DNA of 64,000 nucleotides from Paroedura picta (GCF_049243985.1 NC_135386.1:6160501-6224500), one strand, 5' to 3'. Shown: positions 52,487 to 64,000, counted from the first letter of the stretch. Made by a program: numbers and translations. The notes: a model not told the origin generated them from the letters alone.

Positions 52487-53458
52487 GCATTCAGTGGGGC
52501 TGAATCCCAAGACAGAGCTTTAAAGCTTGCATTATACATGATGGAGAACTGGTTTTATCTATCAGACCTATAACATTTTCATGGACGAAGAGGAGGGCTT
52601 GCTTTTGTTACGGTTGGCCCCTCTGCCAAGGCGTAATCAGGGTATGATTCAATCCAGCAGGACTTAAGACTCCTTGACTGCTCAGTTTGCTGTCGGTCAC
52701 TGCGGAGGTAAAATAAAAGCCACGGAATACTGTGCATTCCAGTGGCAAATCCCTTGCTTGAGCAGAAATAGTGCCTCCCCCCCATACACTACCATGCTTA
52801 CCCATATTTGATTTCTGCCTTCAATTATGTTCTCCGCGTCTGCGCTCTCTCAACCCACCGCAGTGTCACATTTTTGCACAGGAATGTGCCCTTGCCCTCC
52901 AGATTATGCGCAGACAAAACACTTTTGCAGTTTTTCCAAGTGCTGAAGCGTAAGAAGGAATGCATCTTTTAAAAAAATAAAATGTTCCTGGGGGCCTGTT
53001 GGGGGGACTTTCGCATTGCTACAAGAGACAGAAACAAGGGCCGATTTCAGTGATAAATGGAAGCTGTCCTTCCCAGGGCCACCAAGAAAGATTATCTCAA
53101 GAGGGAGGGCTCGAACTTACTAATATTTAATGCACACGCCCAGATCCCAGCTGCCTGTATTGTGTAGCATCGGGACGCCAGATCCCAGGTGCATGCATTC
53201 GGTGGGAATTCTGAGCAGTCACCGATTTCCTACTGATATGTAAACCTTGAATTTGGGCCAACTGAGGTGGGATGAAAGCTTAAGGATTGGGGGTCAAGAA
53301 AGGAGCAGAAATTCAAACAATTCTAAGCCCATCTGACATCTGGATTTGTGGTCTAGGCCTCGGGAGACAGAAATGTGTTCAGGTGACGATGCAACAGACT
53401 ATGCAAATGAGCCACCAAAATGCTATAGGAGGTACCTACGGAACGTCCTCTTTGTAAT

Positions 53459-53740
53459 AGAGAGCCAGTTTGGTGTAGTGGTTAGGAGTGCGGACTTCTA
53501 ATCTGGCATGCCGGGTTCGATTCTGCGCTCCCCCCACATGCAGCCAGCTGGGTGACCTTGGGCTCAACACAGCACTGATAAAACTGTTCTGACCGGGCAG
53601 TGATATCAGGGCTCTCTCAGCCTCAGGGTGTCTGTTGTGGGGAGAGGAAAGGGAAGGTGAATGTAAGCCACTTTGAGACTCCTTCGGGTAGGGAAAAGCG
53701 GCATATAAGAACCAACTCTTTTTCTTCTTCTTCTAATAGC
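53459..53740 (+). mobile_element. CORE-SINE, full length, young-looking
   Basis: Nearly identical to 50028-50306 in its head and core; tail TTTTTCTTCTTCTTCT; short direct repeat TAATAG at both ends. Confidence 0.92.
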
Positions 53741-53929
53741 CTGTCAGATAGATGGGTGGTATCTTACAGAGAAGGGCTTTCCTAAAAGGATTTAACTTAA
53801 CACGCAAAGAGAGAGAGAGATCATCTTGGAAATGACCTGTGATTCAGTAACTCAGAAAAAGCCGAGGATGCTGTGTACATGGTAAAATAAAACAGCTCAA
53901 CACTGATTCACAAAAACTTACACTGGGGA

Positions 53930-54012
53930 AAAAACGTGTTCATCTTTAAGGTGCCACTGGACTCCTGCTTTATGCTGCTGCTATAGACTAACACAACTAC
54001 CCATTTGGAATA
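53930..54012. repeat. Penelope-like foldback fragment
   Basis: TTTAAGGTGCCACTGGACTCC and AACACAACTACCCATTTGG. Confidence 0.55.
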
Positions 54013-54014
54013 AT

Positions 54015-55420
54015 CGTCACAAAATGGATTGGGTAAGGATATTATAGGACCAGCAGTATCCCTCCTGTGTCCCACAGTGATGGATCCAATATGCTTTATC
54101 CTGACTCTCCTTTGAAAATTGAGAGAAACAGTTGAATGGAAAATAGGCCAAATTAACACGGGGAAACAGCAGATCTTATTGTAGAATTTCTATCCAGAGG
54201 TATCATCTATGGTGCCAGTATATCGTGGGGTTTCTCATGATTCTAACCGTAAACCTGCAAATGAGGCTGTTTACATTTCTCTTTCCTCGCAATGATAGTC
54301 CTATGCAGAAAATCACCACCACATTTTTAAAAAATCAGGGTGTAAAGGAAGCTTTATTGTGCTCTGCCTGGTTTTCCTGTGGGCTTGGATAGTGCATTCC
54401 TAAGAAAATAAATAGGAAGCAACCGATGGAGTAATTGCATGTTGTGAATGAAGGCTGCGCCAGAAATCTCAGAACATGTGGCCATCAGTGCTGGAAACGA
54501 AAGTTGCTAAGAAATCCTGCACAAAGTCCCAAAGCCACAGAAGAAGGGCTAGCTCCAAGTTGAACACTATAAATCCAGATTTTTTTTTCTCTCTTCATTG
54601 ACCTTTTTGTCTTTTCATGATTAAAGTAGGGTTTCCTTTCCAGTCATGCTGTAGAGAGGCTAAATCCTAGGGATATAACAGCCCACCAAGAATTCCGTCT
54701 GCAGTCTGTTCTTTCCAGTGGTATGTGTTAGTTTGGAATAGTGGTTGAAGTGAACAAGGACCAAAGGCCTAGTTTGAAATCCATGCAAGGGTAAACATGC
54801 GGATGAGAGGAGTTAAGCAAGCAGGTATTAATTTACTACGCTTTATTTTTAATAGCATGTTAACCACACTCAGCATCCAGGATAGAAGCTTAAGACAAAC
54901 AAGTGAAGGTACGTGAAGGGAGTCATGCTGCTCTTTAAATGCTTACCTGCCAAAGTTTTCCACAAGAGCATGCTTATTTCCATAACAAAGATTATTGCTT
55001 GAACCCCATGATTATAGAATACTTGAAGACTGGCATATGCTCTGAGATAACCTTTGCTCCACTGATCTGACAGTTGTTGGGTGCTTGTTCTGTTTTTGTT
55101 TTAACAATTGTTTGCCTGCAATGTGGTCCTAAACAGAGTTATACCATTCTTATCCCATTTATTCCAATGGGCTTGGATGTAGTGTGCCATCAGCATGTTA
55201 CAACAGAAACCTGCTACTGCAACATGTAAAATGGGAACTGTGTGCTACATGATGCTTCAGAGTAAAGCAAGAGAGAAAAGAAATGTATTCCTCATTATAT
55301 GCTGCTCCTCAGACATTTCCAGTTCCGTATATTCGAAGAAAACAACTTTCAGCAATTGTCACCTTTTGCACTAATATTTCCATGAAGAGTCTACAGCAGG
55401 CAAACTAGGATCTCTGATTT
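54015..55420. other. Intergenic, nothing recognised
   Basis: No gene or clear repeat. Confidence 0.4.
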
Positions 55421-55424
55421 CACT

Positions 55425-55640
55425 GCAGGTAGGTAGCTGCTTTGGTCTGAATCAGCAGAACAAAGTTTGAGTCCTGTGGTACCTTTAAGACCAACCAAAT
55501 CTGATTCAAGGGATAAGCTTTTCTGTGTATGTATGAATTGGCAACTTCCATTTCAGTGTGACTAAAGTGTGCGTGTGCATGAAAGCATATACCTTGAATA
55601 AAATTTCCTTGGTCTTAAAGGTAGCAATGGACTCGAACTT
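55425..55640. mobile_element. Penelope-like foldback element
   Basis: GGTAGGTAGCTGCTTTGGTC, GTACCTTTAAGACCAACC; right arm CTTGGTCTTAAAGGTAGC; centre GTGCATGAAAGCATATACC. Confidence 0.6.
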
Positions 55641-55689
55641 TCAAACTGCAGAAACCCAGAAATCAGGAAGTTTGAGGGTGCACGGGTGG

Positions 55690-55835
55690 CAACCAGTTGC
55701 CTAGGATCAGGGAGACTTGGGTTTGAATCTCTGCTTTGGAAACTCACAGGGTGTCCTTGGGCCAGTCACATTCAGCCGAACCTACCTCAATGAGTGGTGG
55801 TTATGAGGAAAAAATGAAGAATAGTATAAGTATGA
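55690..55835 (+). mobile_element. MIR/CORE-type SINE, old
   Basis: GGGAGACTTGGGTTTGAATC box B and GTGTCCTTGGGCCAGTCAC core. Confidence 0.65.
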
Positions 55836-56282
55836 CTATTACACGCCTTGGTTGCATCTATGAAGAGAAAACCAGAGTATACATATATAAAACATGCTTA
55901 CAGAAAGGTTTAAAAGGCAACCTAAATTTCCCTTTAATTGTTTTCCTTTGAACCTTGCCCTTTGGTGAGAAGCATCCTTCTCTTTCTTTTCCCAAAATCT
56001 CTTTAAATATGTGAGAGCAGGCAGTAGGGCTCCCTCCCTGCCAGTCCAAACATCCTTGATCCTTTGAGCTTTTCTGGAAAGTATGTGAAGACATAATCCT
56101 TCATCTCCACAGCACTAGCAAACTTAATTGAGTGTAGTCATCTGTACTTGGCTTTAGGAGCTTTGGAAATGACAATCTTAATGCGACAGTTTTTCCCCAC
56201 TGGGTCTGTAAAGTTAAAGGATGCTGAAGACGGGCTTTAGTCAGAGCAGCGCAGGTGAATCCCATTTCTGGTCATTCCTCCT

Positions 56283-56540
56283 TCTAGCTTGAAGTGGTTA
56301 GGAGTACAGACTTAGGTTTGATTCTGCACTCCCCCACATGCATCCAGCTGGGTGACCTTGGGCTCCCCAAAGCACTGATAAAGCTGTTCTGACCAAGCAG
56401 GAATATCAGGGCTTTCTCAGCCTCACCCACCTCACAGGGTGTCTGTTGCGGGGAGAGGAAAGGGAAGGAGATTGTAAGTTGCTTTGAGACTCCTTCGCGT
56501 AGAGAAAAGCGGCATATAAAACCAGCTCTTCTTCTTCTTG
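56283..56540 (+). mobile_element. CORE-SINE, head clipped
   Basis: GAAGTGGTTAGGAGTACAG, GGTGACCTTGGGCTCC, to ACCAGCTCTTCTTCTTC. Confidence 0.85.
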
Positions 56541-56682
56541 AGTAATATCAGGGCTCTCTCAGCCTCACCCACCTCACAGGGTGTCTGTTGTGGGGAGAGG
56601 AAAGGGAAGGCGAATGTAAGCCACTTTGAGACTTTCGGGTAGAGAAAAGCGGCATATAAGAACCAACATTTCGACTTCTACT
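56541..56682 (+). mobile_element. CORE-SINE 3' half, tandem after the previous copy
   Basis: Second body-and-tail starting AATATCAGGGCTCTCTCAGC and ending AAGAACCAACATTTCGAC; probably a partial duplication or a second insertion. Confidence 0.8.
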
Positions 56683-57169
56683 AACTTGTAAAAATGGCCA
56701 TCTGGATCCAGAAGGGACCAATTCAACCATTGCAAAATGAAGAACTGAGAGACACCGAAGACTCTTGGGAGGGACAGAAGACTCCTCTTGAATAAGAAGG
56801 AGAATAAAAGTCAGAGAAGGAGCTGCCTCTTGTGTGTGTTGTTTGAAAAAGGCCAATACTATATTTTGCTATAATCATGAGGTTCCACAGATGGTTGACA
56901 ATATGCCAGCCGAGGCAGCCCAAAATACAAGGTGGTTGTGAATAACAGCAGGTGTTCCACAAAGAACGCAGGTAAATGAAAGAATGCCTGGCGACGTGTC
57001 TTTACTTGTACCTGATCAGCAAATTTAGTAGTGTTTCTTTAAAAGCAAACTTACAAGAGTAAACGTACAACCTCCCCATTAGCCTTTCCCAATATTCAAA
57101 GGTAGTCTCTGCTTTTTAAAAGAAATTGTTTCTTGGGGGGGGGGGGGAGAAATCCGTTTGATTGTTCCT

Positions 57170-57300
57170 CGAGGAAGTACACTGTGAAAACAACAGAGTC
57201 CTTTGGCATCTTAAAGAGCAACAGATTTATTATGGGGTCAGATTTATAAATCAGTCTTTAAGGAGTCACGGGACTCTCTTGTTTTTGCTGCAACAGGCCC
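57170..57300. repeat. Penelope-like foldback fragment, old
   Basis: GGCATCTTAAAGAGCAACAG and CAGTCTTTAAGGAGTCACGG arms. Confidence 0.45.
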
Positions 57301-59310
57301 ATCAAGGCCGCCTCTCTGGAACGAAGCACTGTGTGGCAATTACAAAACAACAGTGTCTCTCTCTTTTTTTTTGTATGATGGACCTGCTTGTGTGGGGCTC
57401 CAAATGTGACCATACTCAATTCCCCGTCGAGGGGCTGTCAGAGAGGTTCAGAACACAGAAATGTTTGGTTTCGGGCCGAGAGACCAACAGTACCACTCAG
57501 ACTGGTTCTGCATGACCGATTCCGCACTGGTTTCTCTTTGTCTGAGTCCATTTGTTTTTTAATTTTTAGGGGTAATTTTATTGGGGATTTTAGGGATGCT
57601 TGTTACCTGCCAAGAAATTCAATAAATAACAATTCAATAAATAATAAAATAAAATAAGCGACACATAAATATTGGGGCTGGGGGGTATGTGTTCCCCTCA
57701 TGCGTTTACAACATCCAATACTTTTATTTCCTTTGCACATCTCAGCACTCCCTGCTTTATCTGATATTGATACTGGTTTGCATTCTTGTTATCGGGACTT
57801 CGTGCCAGTAACCTTGTTTCCGTCTCGCGAGGGGGAGAAAAGTCTGGAAAATATTTCCATTCGCCTTTTCAGAGGCTGTTTATGCAACAGCCACCGCACA
57901 AAAAAATAAGTTAAAAATACTCCTTTCCCCTCCGGACAGGTATGGTCTGTTTTTGGCCAGTCGCACAAATCCCCGTGGGGAAGGAGGGCTTTCCCGCCAA
58001 ATTTGGACCAGGTTGCCTGGGATTAAGGGCTGGGGAGAATAGCGTGATGAGGAGTCACACTTTGGGTGTGCAAAGGGGACTGTGAGCTTTCGGCCGCTTA
58101 TGAATGACGCCTGTGGCCGGGCCGGTTTCTGTATCCGAGCGTCCGCGAAACCAAAGCACCCGGATGGGGATGTGAGACACTGTCTCCAATGTGCTCCGGC
58201 GTAGGCCGAATGTGATCCAAGCCGTTAAAAATTTCCCCCCCATCAGAAAAGCCGTCTCCCCAGCTGAATAGGCTTATTGTGAGTGCTCAGAAAGCCGCTA
58301 CTGGGTTTGGCAGTGCTCCCAATCGCATGTGCTTTTTCGTTACTATCAGTGAAAACATGAAACGTTTCCCGAATGCTTGGGATTTTTGAGGAGGGGAGGG
58401 AAAACGCCTTCGCTCAGGTTTTGGAAACTCGAATGCCCCCCTTGCCGATTTGCCTGGCTTTCCCTCCTGAGATCCTTGTGGGTCTTTGTTGGCCATTTTC
58501 TCAGGTGACTCTTCAGACACCCCAAAAGGAGTTGTGGGGGTTGTAAAAATGTAATATGGAAAACAGTCTTTAACCTTCAGGGCAGGCAACAACTGTTTTC
58601 CGTCTTCTTTAGGGTATTCTCTCCTCTATTAGTAGGCGGCTGAAAAAATCCTTCCCCCCAGCCTGTCCTTTGAACTTTCCCTCTAGGCAATATACAACAG
58701 TATATTGTTGGAGGAAATATATAGACGCACAACAACAGCGGTTAAAAATACTCTGAGACTTCAATTGGTCTCCCGGGGGCAAGTTGTCCTGCACATGTTT
58801 CTTCTCCTTACGACAAGACAGGATGAGTTGTGATAAAGTTTACTTTTGAGCATTGGCTACGTTTGTGAGGACCAACCACTTTGTGGTGTAAAGCTTTATA
58901 TTTCCCCTCTCTTTCCCTGAGCGTCCAACAGAGAGAAAAGCAAAGTAACCACTGCGCCCTGTGGCTAGATCCTCGTGAGATTCCTTAAGAGGTAAAGAGG
59001 ATTCTAGAAATTGATCCCTTTCCTGAGAATTTCGAAAACAGAAGTCTGCTTTGACAAGATGGCCGCCACGGATGAGGCCATTTTGAAATAGCATCTGCAC
59101 AACAAGTTTTTGTGCGTGCCTGAAAAAATAATATTTATTATTTATTTTAAAATGCGAGGCACAGTGTCCCCGAATATTAGCAGGATGAAGCCCCGAGACT
59201 GAGAAATGTGGCTGGGGATTGCATGTAGCATGTACCAATTGTTATTTTTAGCACACTTTTCTACCCAATGGAAACTCACAACAGCTAACCAGGACCATTC
59301 TGGCTCAGAC
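57301..59310. other. Intergenic, nothing recognised
   Basis: Unique sequence, moderately CpG-containing at 57950-58260. No gene recognised. Confidence 0.4.
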
Positions 59311-59315
59311 ACCCA

Positions 59316-59382
59316 GCATCTCTGGTTAAAAGGGCCAGGTAGCAGGGGATGTGTCTTAAGACTTCTACCTGAGACTTTTCCA
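59316..59382 (+). mobile_element. Fragment of the second tRNA-SINE family
   Basis: CATCTCTGGTTAAAAGGGCC AGGTAGCAG, as in the 7818 copy. Confidence 0.55.
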
Positions 59383-59603
59383 GTCGAAGTACACCCTGAC
59401 TGACCCGGGTGCTTCATGTGTATCATATGTGTCCAGCTAGAAGAACCAGGATGCAACAGTTTTACCAAGAGGTAAGGAAATTTGGGTCTGATGGGGGTGC
59501 AAGCTACTTTTCCTGTAATTTTTAATACTTAAAAGACTCCAGTAGTGTGGGAGAAACGGTAAGGGGGAAAGGTATGTTGATCCTGTGCAAGCATCCTGGG
59601 TTA

Positions 59604-59880
59604 AAGGTAAAGGTATCCCCTGTGCAAGCACGGAGTCATGTCTGACCCTTGGGGTGACGCCCTCCAGCGTTTTCATGGCAGACTCAATATGGGGTGGTTT
59701 GCCAGTGCCTTCCCCAGTCATTACCGTTTACCCCCCAGCAAGCTGGGTACTCCTTTTACCGACCTCGGAAGGATGGAAGGCTGAGTCGACCTTGAGCCGG
59801 CTGCTGGGATTGAACTCCCAGCCTCATGGGCAAAGCTTTCAGACGGCTGCCTTACCACTGCGCCACGAGAGGCTCTCATA
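59604..59880 (-). mobile_element. Sauria SINE, full length
   Basis: AAAGGTAAAGGT tail complement, GGAGTCATGTCTGACCC, GACCTCGGAAGGATGG and head complement CCACTGCGCCACGAGAGG. Confidence 0.9.
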
Positions 59881-59961
59881 TAATCCTGGGTTATATGATT
59901 TTAAATGGAAAAATTGCAGGGGAAAAGGTGGTGCATATATCCTCTTTGCTTCCAGTCAGCC

Positions 59962-60403
59962 CAGGGGTCCCCAACATGGTACCTGTGGGCACCCACTGAC
60001 TCCTTTCTTTATGCCTCTAAAGCAGGGGTAGTCAACTTGTGGTCCTCCAGATGTCCGTGGACTACAATTCCCATGATCCCCTGCCAGCAAACACTGGCAG
60101 GGGCTCATGGGAATTGTAGTCCATGAACATCTGGAGGACCACAGGTTGACTACCCCTGCTCTAAAGTGTTTGTAGAAATATGGGGGAGAGGATGCTTTTG
60201 CCCAGCAAGAATTCCGATGGGCCGCAGGAAATTTGATTGGTTGTGCGGCTTTTTGAAAACGTCGCCTTGGAGATAACTGCCACCACAGCACCAGAATCTT
60301 CACGAGGCGCCTGAAGGGAAGCTGTGGCAGCCATTTTGTGCCTGGCTTCTCCTGCGGAAGCCATTTTGTGGCTTCGTACCACACCTTGCTTTTTGGGGAC
60401 CCC
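59962..60403. mobile_element. Non-autonomous hAT (GGGGTCCCCAAC family) with nested MITE
   Basis: Starts CAGGGGTCCCCAACATGG and ends TTTTTGGGGACCCC, with GCAGCCATTTTGTGCCTGG and GCCATTTTGTGGC inside. A second hAT MITE occupies 60023-60158. Confidence 0.8.
60023..60158. mobile_element. hAT foldback MITE with 8-bp TSD CTCTAAAG, nested
   Basis: CAGGGGTAGTCAACTTG to GGTTGACTACCCCTG, flanked by CTCTAAAG at 60015-60022 and 60159-60166. Confidence 0.94.
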
Positions 60404-61285
60404 AATGTAGACAGTGCTCGTTTGGGCATAAGGCAGCTTTTTTCTGCCACTTTCCTACTTCTAAAGGCAGTTTCCTGAGATTGTTTTCCCACTCTTTAAG
60501 AAAAAAATCCCTAAAAAAAAGTTACAGGCATCTCTGTGTAACATCTGTTTGGCTCTGATAGGCCTGCATACCTATATCCAGTTAGCAGTTACATATGCTC
60601 TCCATAAAACACGTGCCCCTCCGAATTTGCTTCCTTGCTACAGCCATTTTAATTTAAGCTGACGTTTCGGCGAAGGTAAGCCCTAAATTCTGCGTGTGTT
60701 TTAACAGCCACCATATCCTATCACTCAACAAAGGCAGGGAGTTCGAATGGAAGGCTGGCATCCCCAAGGGGCTTCTTAAAAAATAAAATAAATGAAATCA
60801 TTTAGCGGTGGATGGAGTGATAGGTTTTTAATTTCCTGGCTTGCTTGTTTTGTGCTACACAGCATGAGCTGCCCCTTTGGAAAATCTTCCTTTCAAGCTT
60901 AAATTACTTTGCAAAGTCAGACTCCCCCATTCACCTCGTTGGGAAAAGGACTGGTGAATATAATTGCATGAAGACACACAGCTGGCAGTGTTTGTGCTCT
61001 TAGCTCATTACTGCAATCCAGAGCTTGAGGAGGGGGACAGCTTCCACCACCAGCCACCTGAAATGAAGCAGAAAGCTTGTTTTGACCACTGTGGTAGGTA
61101 ATGCATTGGGAGGAAACAAGGTTAATTCATCCCAGACTCAGAACCAGGTCTTAACTACAAAGGCAGTTTCTGCTTCCCAGGCAAGGAACAGCTGTCAAGA
61201 CCACACAAAAACCTTCCATTAAAGCCACGTTCACAATTTGGGCCCCCTCTCTGTTCCACCATTCGTGGCAATGCTCGCTCCTCGC
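60404..61285. other. Intergenic, nothing recognised
   Basis: No gene or repeat family seen. Confidence 0.4.
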
Positions 61286-61289
61286 TTTT

Positions 61290-61497
61290 TTGGGTGGGTT
61301 GCCGATCTCTGGTTGGGGCCTGGAGATCTCCCAGAATTGCGTCTGCTCTCCAGCTGGTTGGGATCACTTCCCCGGAAGAAGATGGGTGATTTGGAAGGTG
61401 CACTCTGTGGAATTTTAGGCCCCTCCCTAAGCCCACCATCTCCAGCCCCCCCCCCAATATCCAGGCATTTCCCTGATCCAGAGATGACAACCCTTTC
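61290..61497. repeat. GGTTGCCAAC-family repeat
   Basis: GGGTTGCCGATCTCTGG, GGCCTGGAGATCTCCCAG, GGTGCACTCTGTGGAATT and CCAGAGATGACAACCC. Confidence 0.6.
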
Positions 61498-61834
61498 CTA
61501 CCTTCCTGTAGCTATAGAGTTACATGCTTATCAATTTAGGCTTGGAAGGATGTAACTGTTTAGGGATTGCACTGTGAGTTATTTGTAGGAAAAGTACAGA
61601 AGAAGGGTTGTTCTGGAGTAGGATTAAGCCATGCCTCTCCATTACCCCTTTTGCCATGTCTGTGTGTATGAAATTCATGGGATCCTGTGAACAGTACAGA
61701 GTATGCTGTAATTGTGTATATGTTATGTAGGCTGGAGAGCTTTTTGCTCCACCAATAACAGCTTGTTGGCAATCCCTGACCCCCAAAGATGTCCACCTGG
61801 CCTCAACCAGAGCCAGAGCCTGGTGAAATGAATT

Positions 61835-62110
61835 GCCAGAAGAAGAGTTGGTTTATATGCCCTGCTTTTCACTGTCTGAAGGAGTCTCAAAGGGGCTTAT
61901 AATTGCCTTCCCTTCCTCTCCCCACAACAGACATCCTGTGAGTTAGATGTGGGCTGAGAGAGCTCTAAGAGAACTGCTCTGTGATTATAGCTCTGAGAGA
62001 ACAGCGACTAGCCCAAGGTCACCCAGCCAGCTGCATTTGGGGGTGGTATGGGGAATCAAACCCAGGTCACCAGCTCAGACGCCACTGCTTTTAACCACCA
62101 CACTGTGCTG
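61835..62110 (-). mobile_element. CORE-SINE, full length
   Basis: AGAAGAAGAGTTGGTTTATATG to TTAACCACCACACTGTGCTG. Confidence 0.85.
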
Positions 62111-62226
62111 CAATCCGGGCCCTGAGGGAGCTGTCTTAAATTCTTAAATAGAACAGCACCCTTCTGCCACGTTGAGGCCAGGGCTCTGATCTGGGTCTTC
62201 CAGAACCTAATTTGATGCCATTAATC

Positions 62227-62362
62227 CAGGGGTGGCCAACCTGTGACTTTCCAGATGTCCATGGACTACAATTCCCATGAGCCCCTGCCTGCATATGCTG
62301 ACAGCAGTTCATGGGAACTGCAGTCCATGGGAATCTAGAGAACTACAGTCTGGCCACCCCTG
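62227..62362. mobile_element. hAT foldback MITE, older
   Basis: CAGGGGTGGCCAACCTGTG to CTGGCCACCCCTG. Flanking octamers no longer match well. Confidence 0.8.
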
Positions 62363-62395
62363 CATCGTTTACCATAACATTTTTATTCCCCTTAT

Positions 62396-62596
62396 AAAAT
62401 CAGAGTCCAGTGGCACCTTTAAGACCAACAAAGATTTAATCAAGGCGTGAGCTTTCGAGTGCAAGCCCTCTTCCTCAGACTAAAATTTAACTTGCACTCG
62501 AAAGCTCACGCCTTGAATAAATCGTTGGTCTTAAAGGTGCTACTGGACTCTGATTTTATTGTGCTACTTCAGACCCACACGGCTACCCATTTGAAA
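62396..62596. mobile_element. Penelope-like foldback with exact 13-bp TSD
   Basis: Flanked by TTATTCCCCTTAT at 62383-62395 and 62597-62609. Arms GAGTCCAGTGGCACC / GGTGCTACTGGACTC and GCGTGAGCTTTCGAGTGCAA / TTGCACTCGAAAGCTCACGC. Only the right arm carries the outer CACGGCTACCCATTTG end. Confidence 0.78.
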
Positions 62597-62764
62597 TTAT
62601 TCCCCTTATGTTTTTCTGAACAGCAGTTGAACCCAAATGACTGATCTCTGTTATTCTAGCAAGACATTGTGCAGCATATTTGTGGGATATCTTCATAATG
62701 CTGATTACTAATTTCCTGCTAATCCTTACGTCTGCACTCCGACGACCCCCTATTTCACTGTCTG

Positions 62765-62870
62765 AGGAGGTGTGCCTGCACACCTCGAATAAAACTTTGT
62801 TGGGCTCAAGGGTGCCACTGGACTCTAAATTGTTCTGCTGCTTCAGACCAACTTGGCTACCCACTTGATT
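62765..62870. repeat. Penelope-like fragment
   Basis: AATAAAACTTTGTTGGGCTC, GTGCCACTGGACTC, CAACTTGGCTACCCACTTG. Confidence 0.6.
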
Positions 62871-63379
62871 CTGGGAGGAGGCCCAGGGTGAAGGTTTCTC
62901 CCTATGCATTTCAAGTCTCTATTGGACCATGGCTGGACAGTTTATCCAAGCACATGGTGTTTTAAGAACTGCATGTCAAAGAAACGGCTCTCAGGAACTG
63001 AGACTCCCACCCGTAGTTCTGGCAGGGCTCCATGCACCCACTTGCCTTTCCTGTGCATCCTAAACTATTTGCCCGCTGCAGCAGGTGAAGACCAAAGGCA
63101 GTCACAGTTGGGGATGCCAGCTGTCAACGGGAAAGCCTCCCACTCCTTTAATCCCCCCCCCCAAAAAAAGTGCTAAGAGAGGTTGCAGCTGCTGTACCGT
63201 CCACCCTCTTCCTTTTGCTTGCTGCCCTATCCCACCTGCTGTAGCAACAAATCTTTAGCTACCCTGACCCTGCAGGATGAGAAAAGGGAGCAGTAGAGCC
63301 AGTACAAAAGGGACAGCTGTAACCTCTCAATTGCCAGTACTAAACATAGCATGAGGACGAGAGCTTCATCTACCTAGGT

Positions 63380-63492
63380 CACGGGTGGCTAAACTGGGGT
63401 TCTACAGATGTCCGTGGACTGCAGTTGCCTTGAGCTCATGGTAATTGTAGTCCACGGATATCTAGAAAACCACAGTTTGTCCATCCCTCTTT
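63380..63492. mobile_element. hAT foldback MITE remnant
   Basis: GGTGGCTAAACTGGGG, ACAGATGTCCGTGGACTG; right arm GTAATTGTAGTCCACGG. Confidence 0.6.
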
Positions 63493-64000
63493 GAGGAACG
63501 TTAAAGCGCTCTGGTTGGGTCAAGACTGCAGCTTCCTGCTTTGGGTCTTATATAAAACCAGGCTCTGTAGGATTGTTTAGTTGCAGAATATCAACTTGGT
63601 CTTTCGGTAGGGTCAAAAAGGCTTTCAGAATCTTTCCTTCTCTCAATAGTCTCAAAAGAGCTTTGGATATTCTCCTTATTCCTTTCTTATTCTTATCCTT
63701 GCATCTCTGCACAGCATCCAAGGTTTCCCCCCTGATATATACTATATAATAAGAATGTCCGGTAGTTCTTTTTCCTGTTTTTGCTTTTGATGTCTATAAT
63801 TCCCAGATGTCCCTTTTCTCTTCCTCACACGGGAATTTAGAATTGTAACCACCGGCTTTCATGTCTGGGAGGGTGTGTGGGAGGAAACCCAGGTTGAATC
63901 AAAGTCCAAATCATAGCCCAGCACCTGACAAGCTGGCATTTTTGCTACACTTAGGATTTTTTTGTTCCATCCCCACCCACCCCCGTCTTTCCGGACACAG
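63493..64000. other. Intergenic end of window, nothing recognised
   Basis: No gene, exon or repeat assigned. Confidence 0.4.

Overview
This is a vertebrate nuclear window. Its repeats point to a squamate reptile: Bov-B (RTE) LINE 3' ends, Sauria-type SINEs ending in ACCTTT repeats, CR1 3' ends with ATTCTATG tails, and very abundant tRNA-derived CORE-SINEs and hAT foldback MITEs. No bacterial, phage or CRISPR-like content was seen. Family-level placement within Squamata is not possible from sequence alone.

Two genes are fully contained, both on the + strand. GNB5 (G protein beta-5) runs from 549 to 15737. It has an upstream exon for the 42-residue N-terminal extension of the long, retina-type isoform, followed by 11 coding exons shared with the short isoform. 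The spliced frames give 353 codons (short) and 395 codons (long), the same lengths I recall for the human isoforms. The short isoform starts inside a CpG-rich island at about 2390-3000. BCL2L10 (the NR-13/Boo-type BCL2 relative) has two coding exons, 29720-30124 and 37140-37271, giving 178 codons. Its single intron falls inside BH2, and its own CpG island covers about 29390-31110. Its 3' UTR runs to an AATAAA at 38434. The adjacency and shared orientation of GNB5 and BCL2L10 match the vertebrate order I recall (MYO5C-GNB5-BCL2L10-MAPK6).

Region by region: 1-530 is 5' flank with a SINE; 549-15737 is GNB5 with repeat-rich introns; 15738-29390 is intergenic, ending in a dense pile of MITEs, a GATA microsatellite and a Bov-B fragment directly upstream of BCL2L10; 29390-38460 is BCL2L10; 38460-64000 is about 25.5 kb without any recognisable gene, filled with SINEs, CR1, Bov-B, hAT elements and a Penelope-like foldback family. 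MAPK6, expected next, is not reached.

The two genes are neighbours but not functional partners. GNB5 binds R7-family RGS proteins and speeds G-protein switch-off in neurons and photoreceptors; BCL2L10 acts at mitochondrial or ER membranes in apoptosis control. The most unusual material is in the mobile elements: MITEs with perfect 8-bp duplications fitting NNNTANNN, an inverted-repeat family with 13-bp duplications and a hammerhead-like core, CR1 3' termini expanded as a minisatellite, and a Bov-B end embedded in a GATA array about 0.4 kb from the BCL2L10 start codon.
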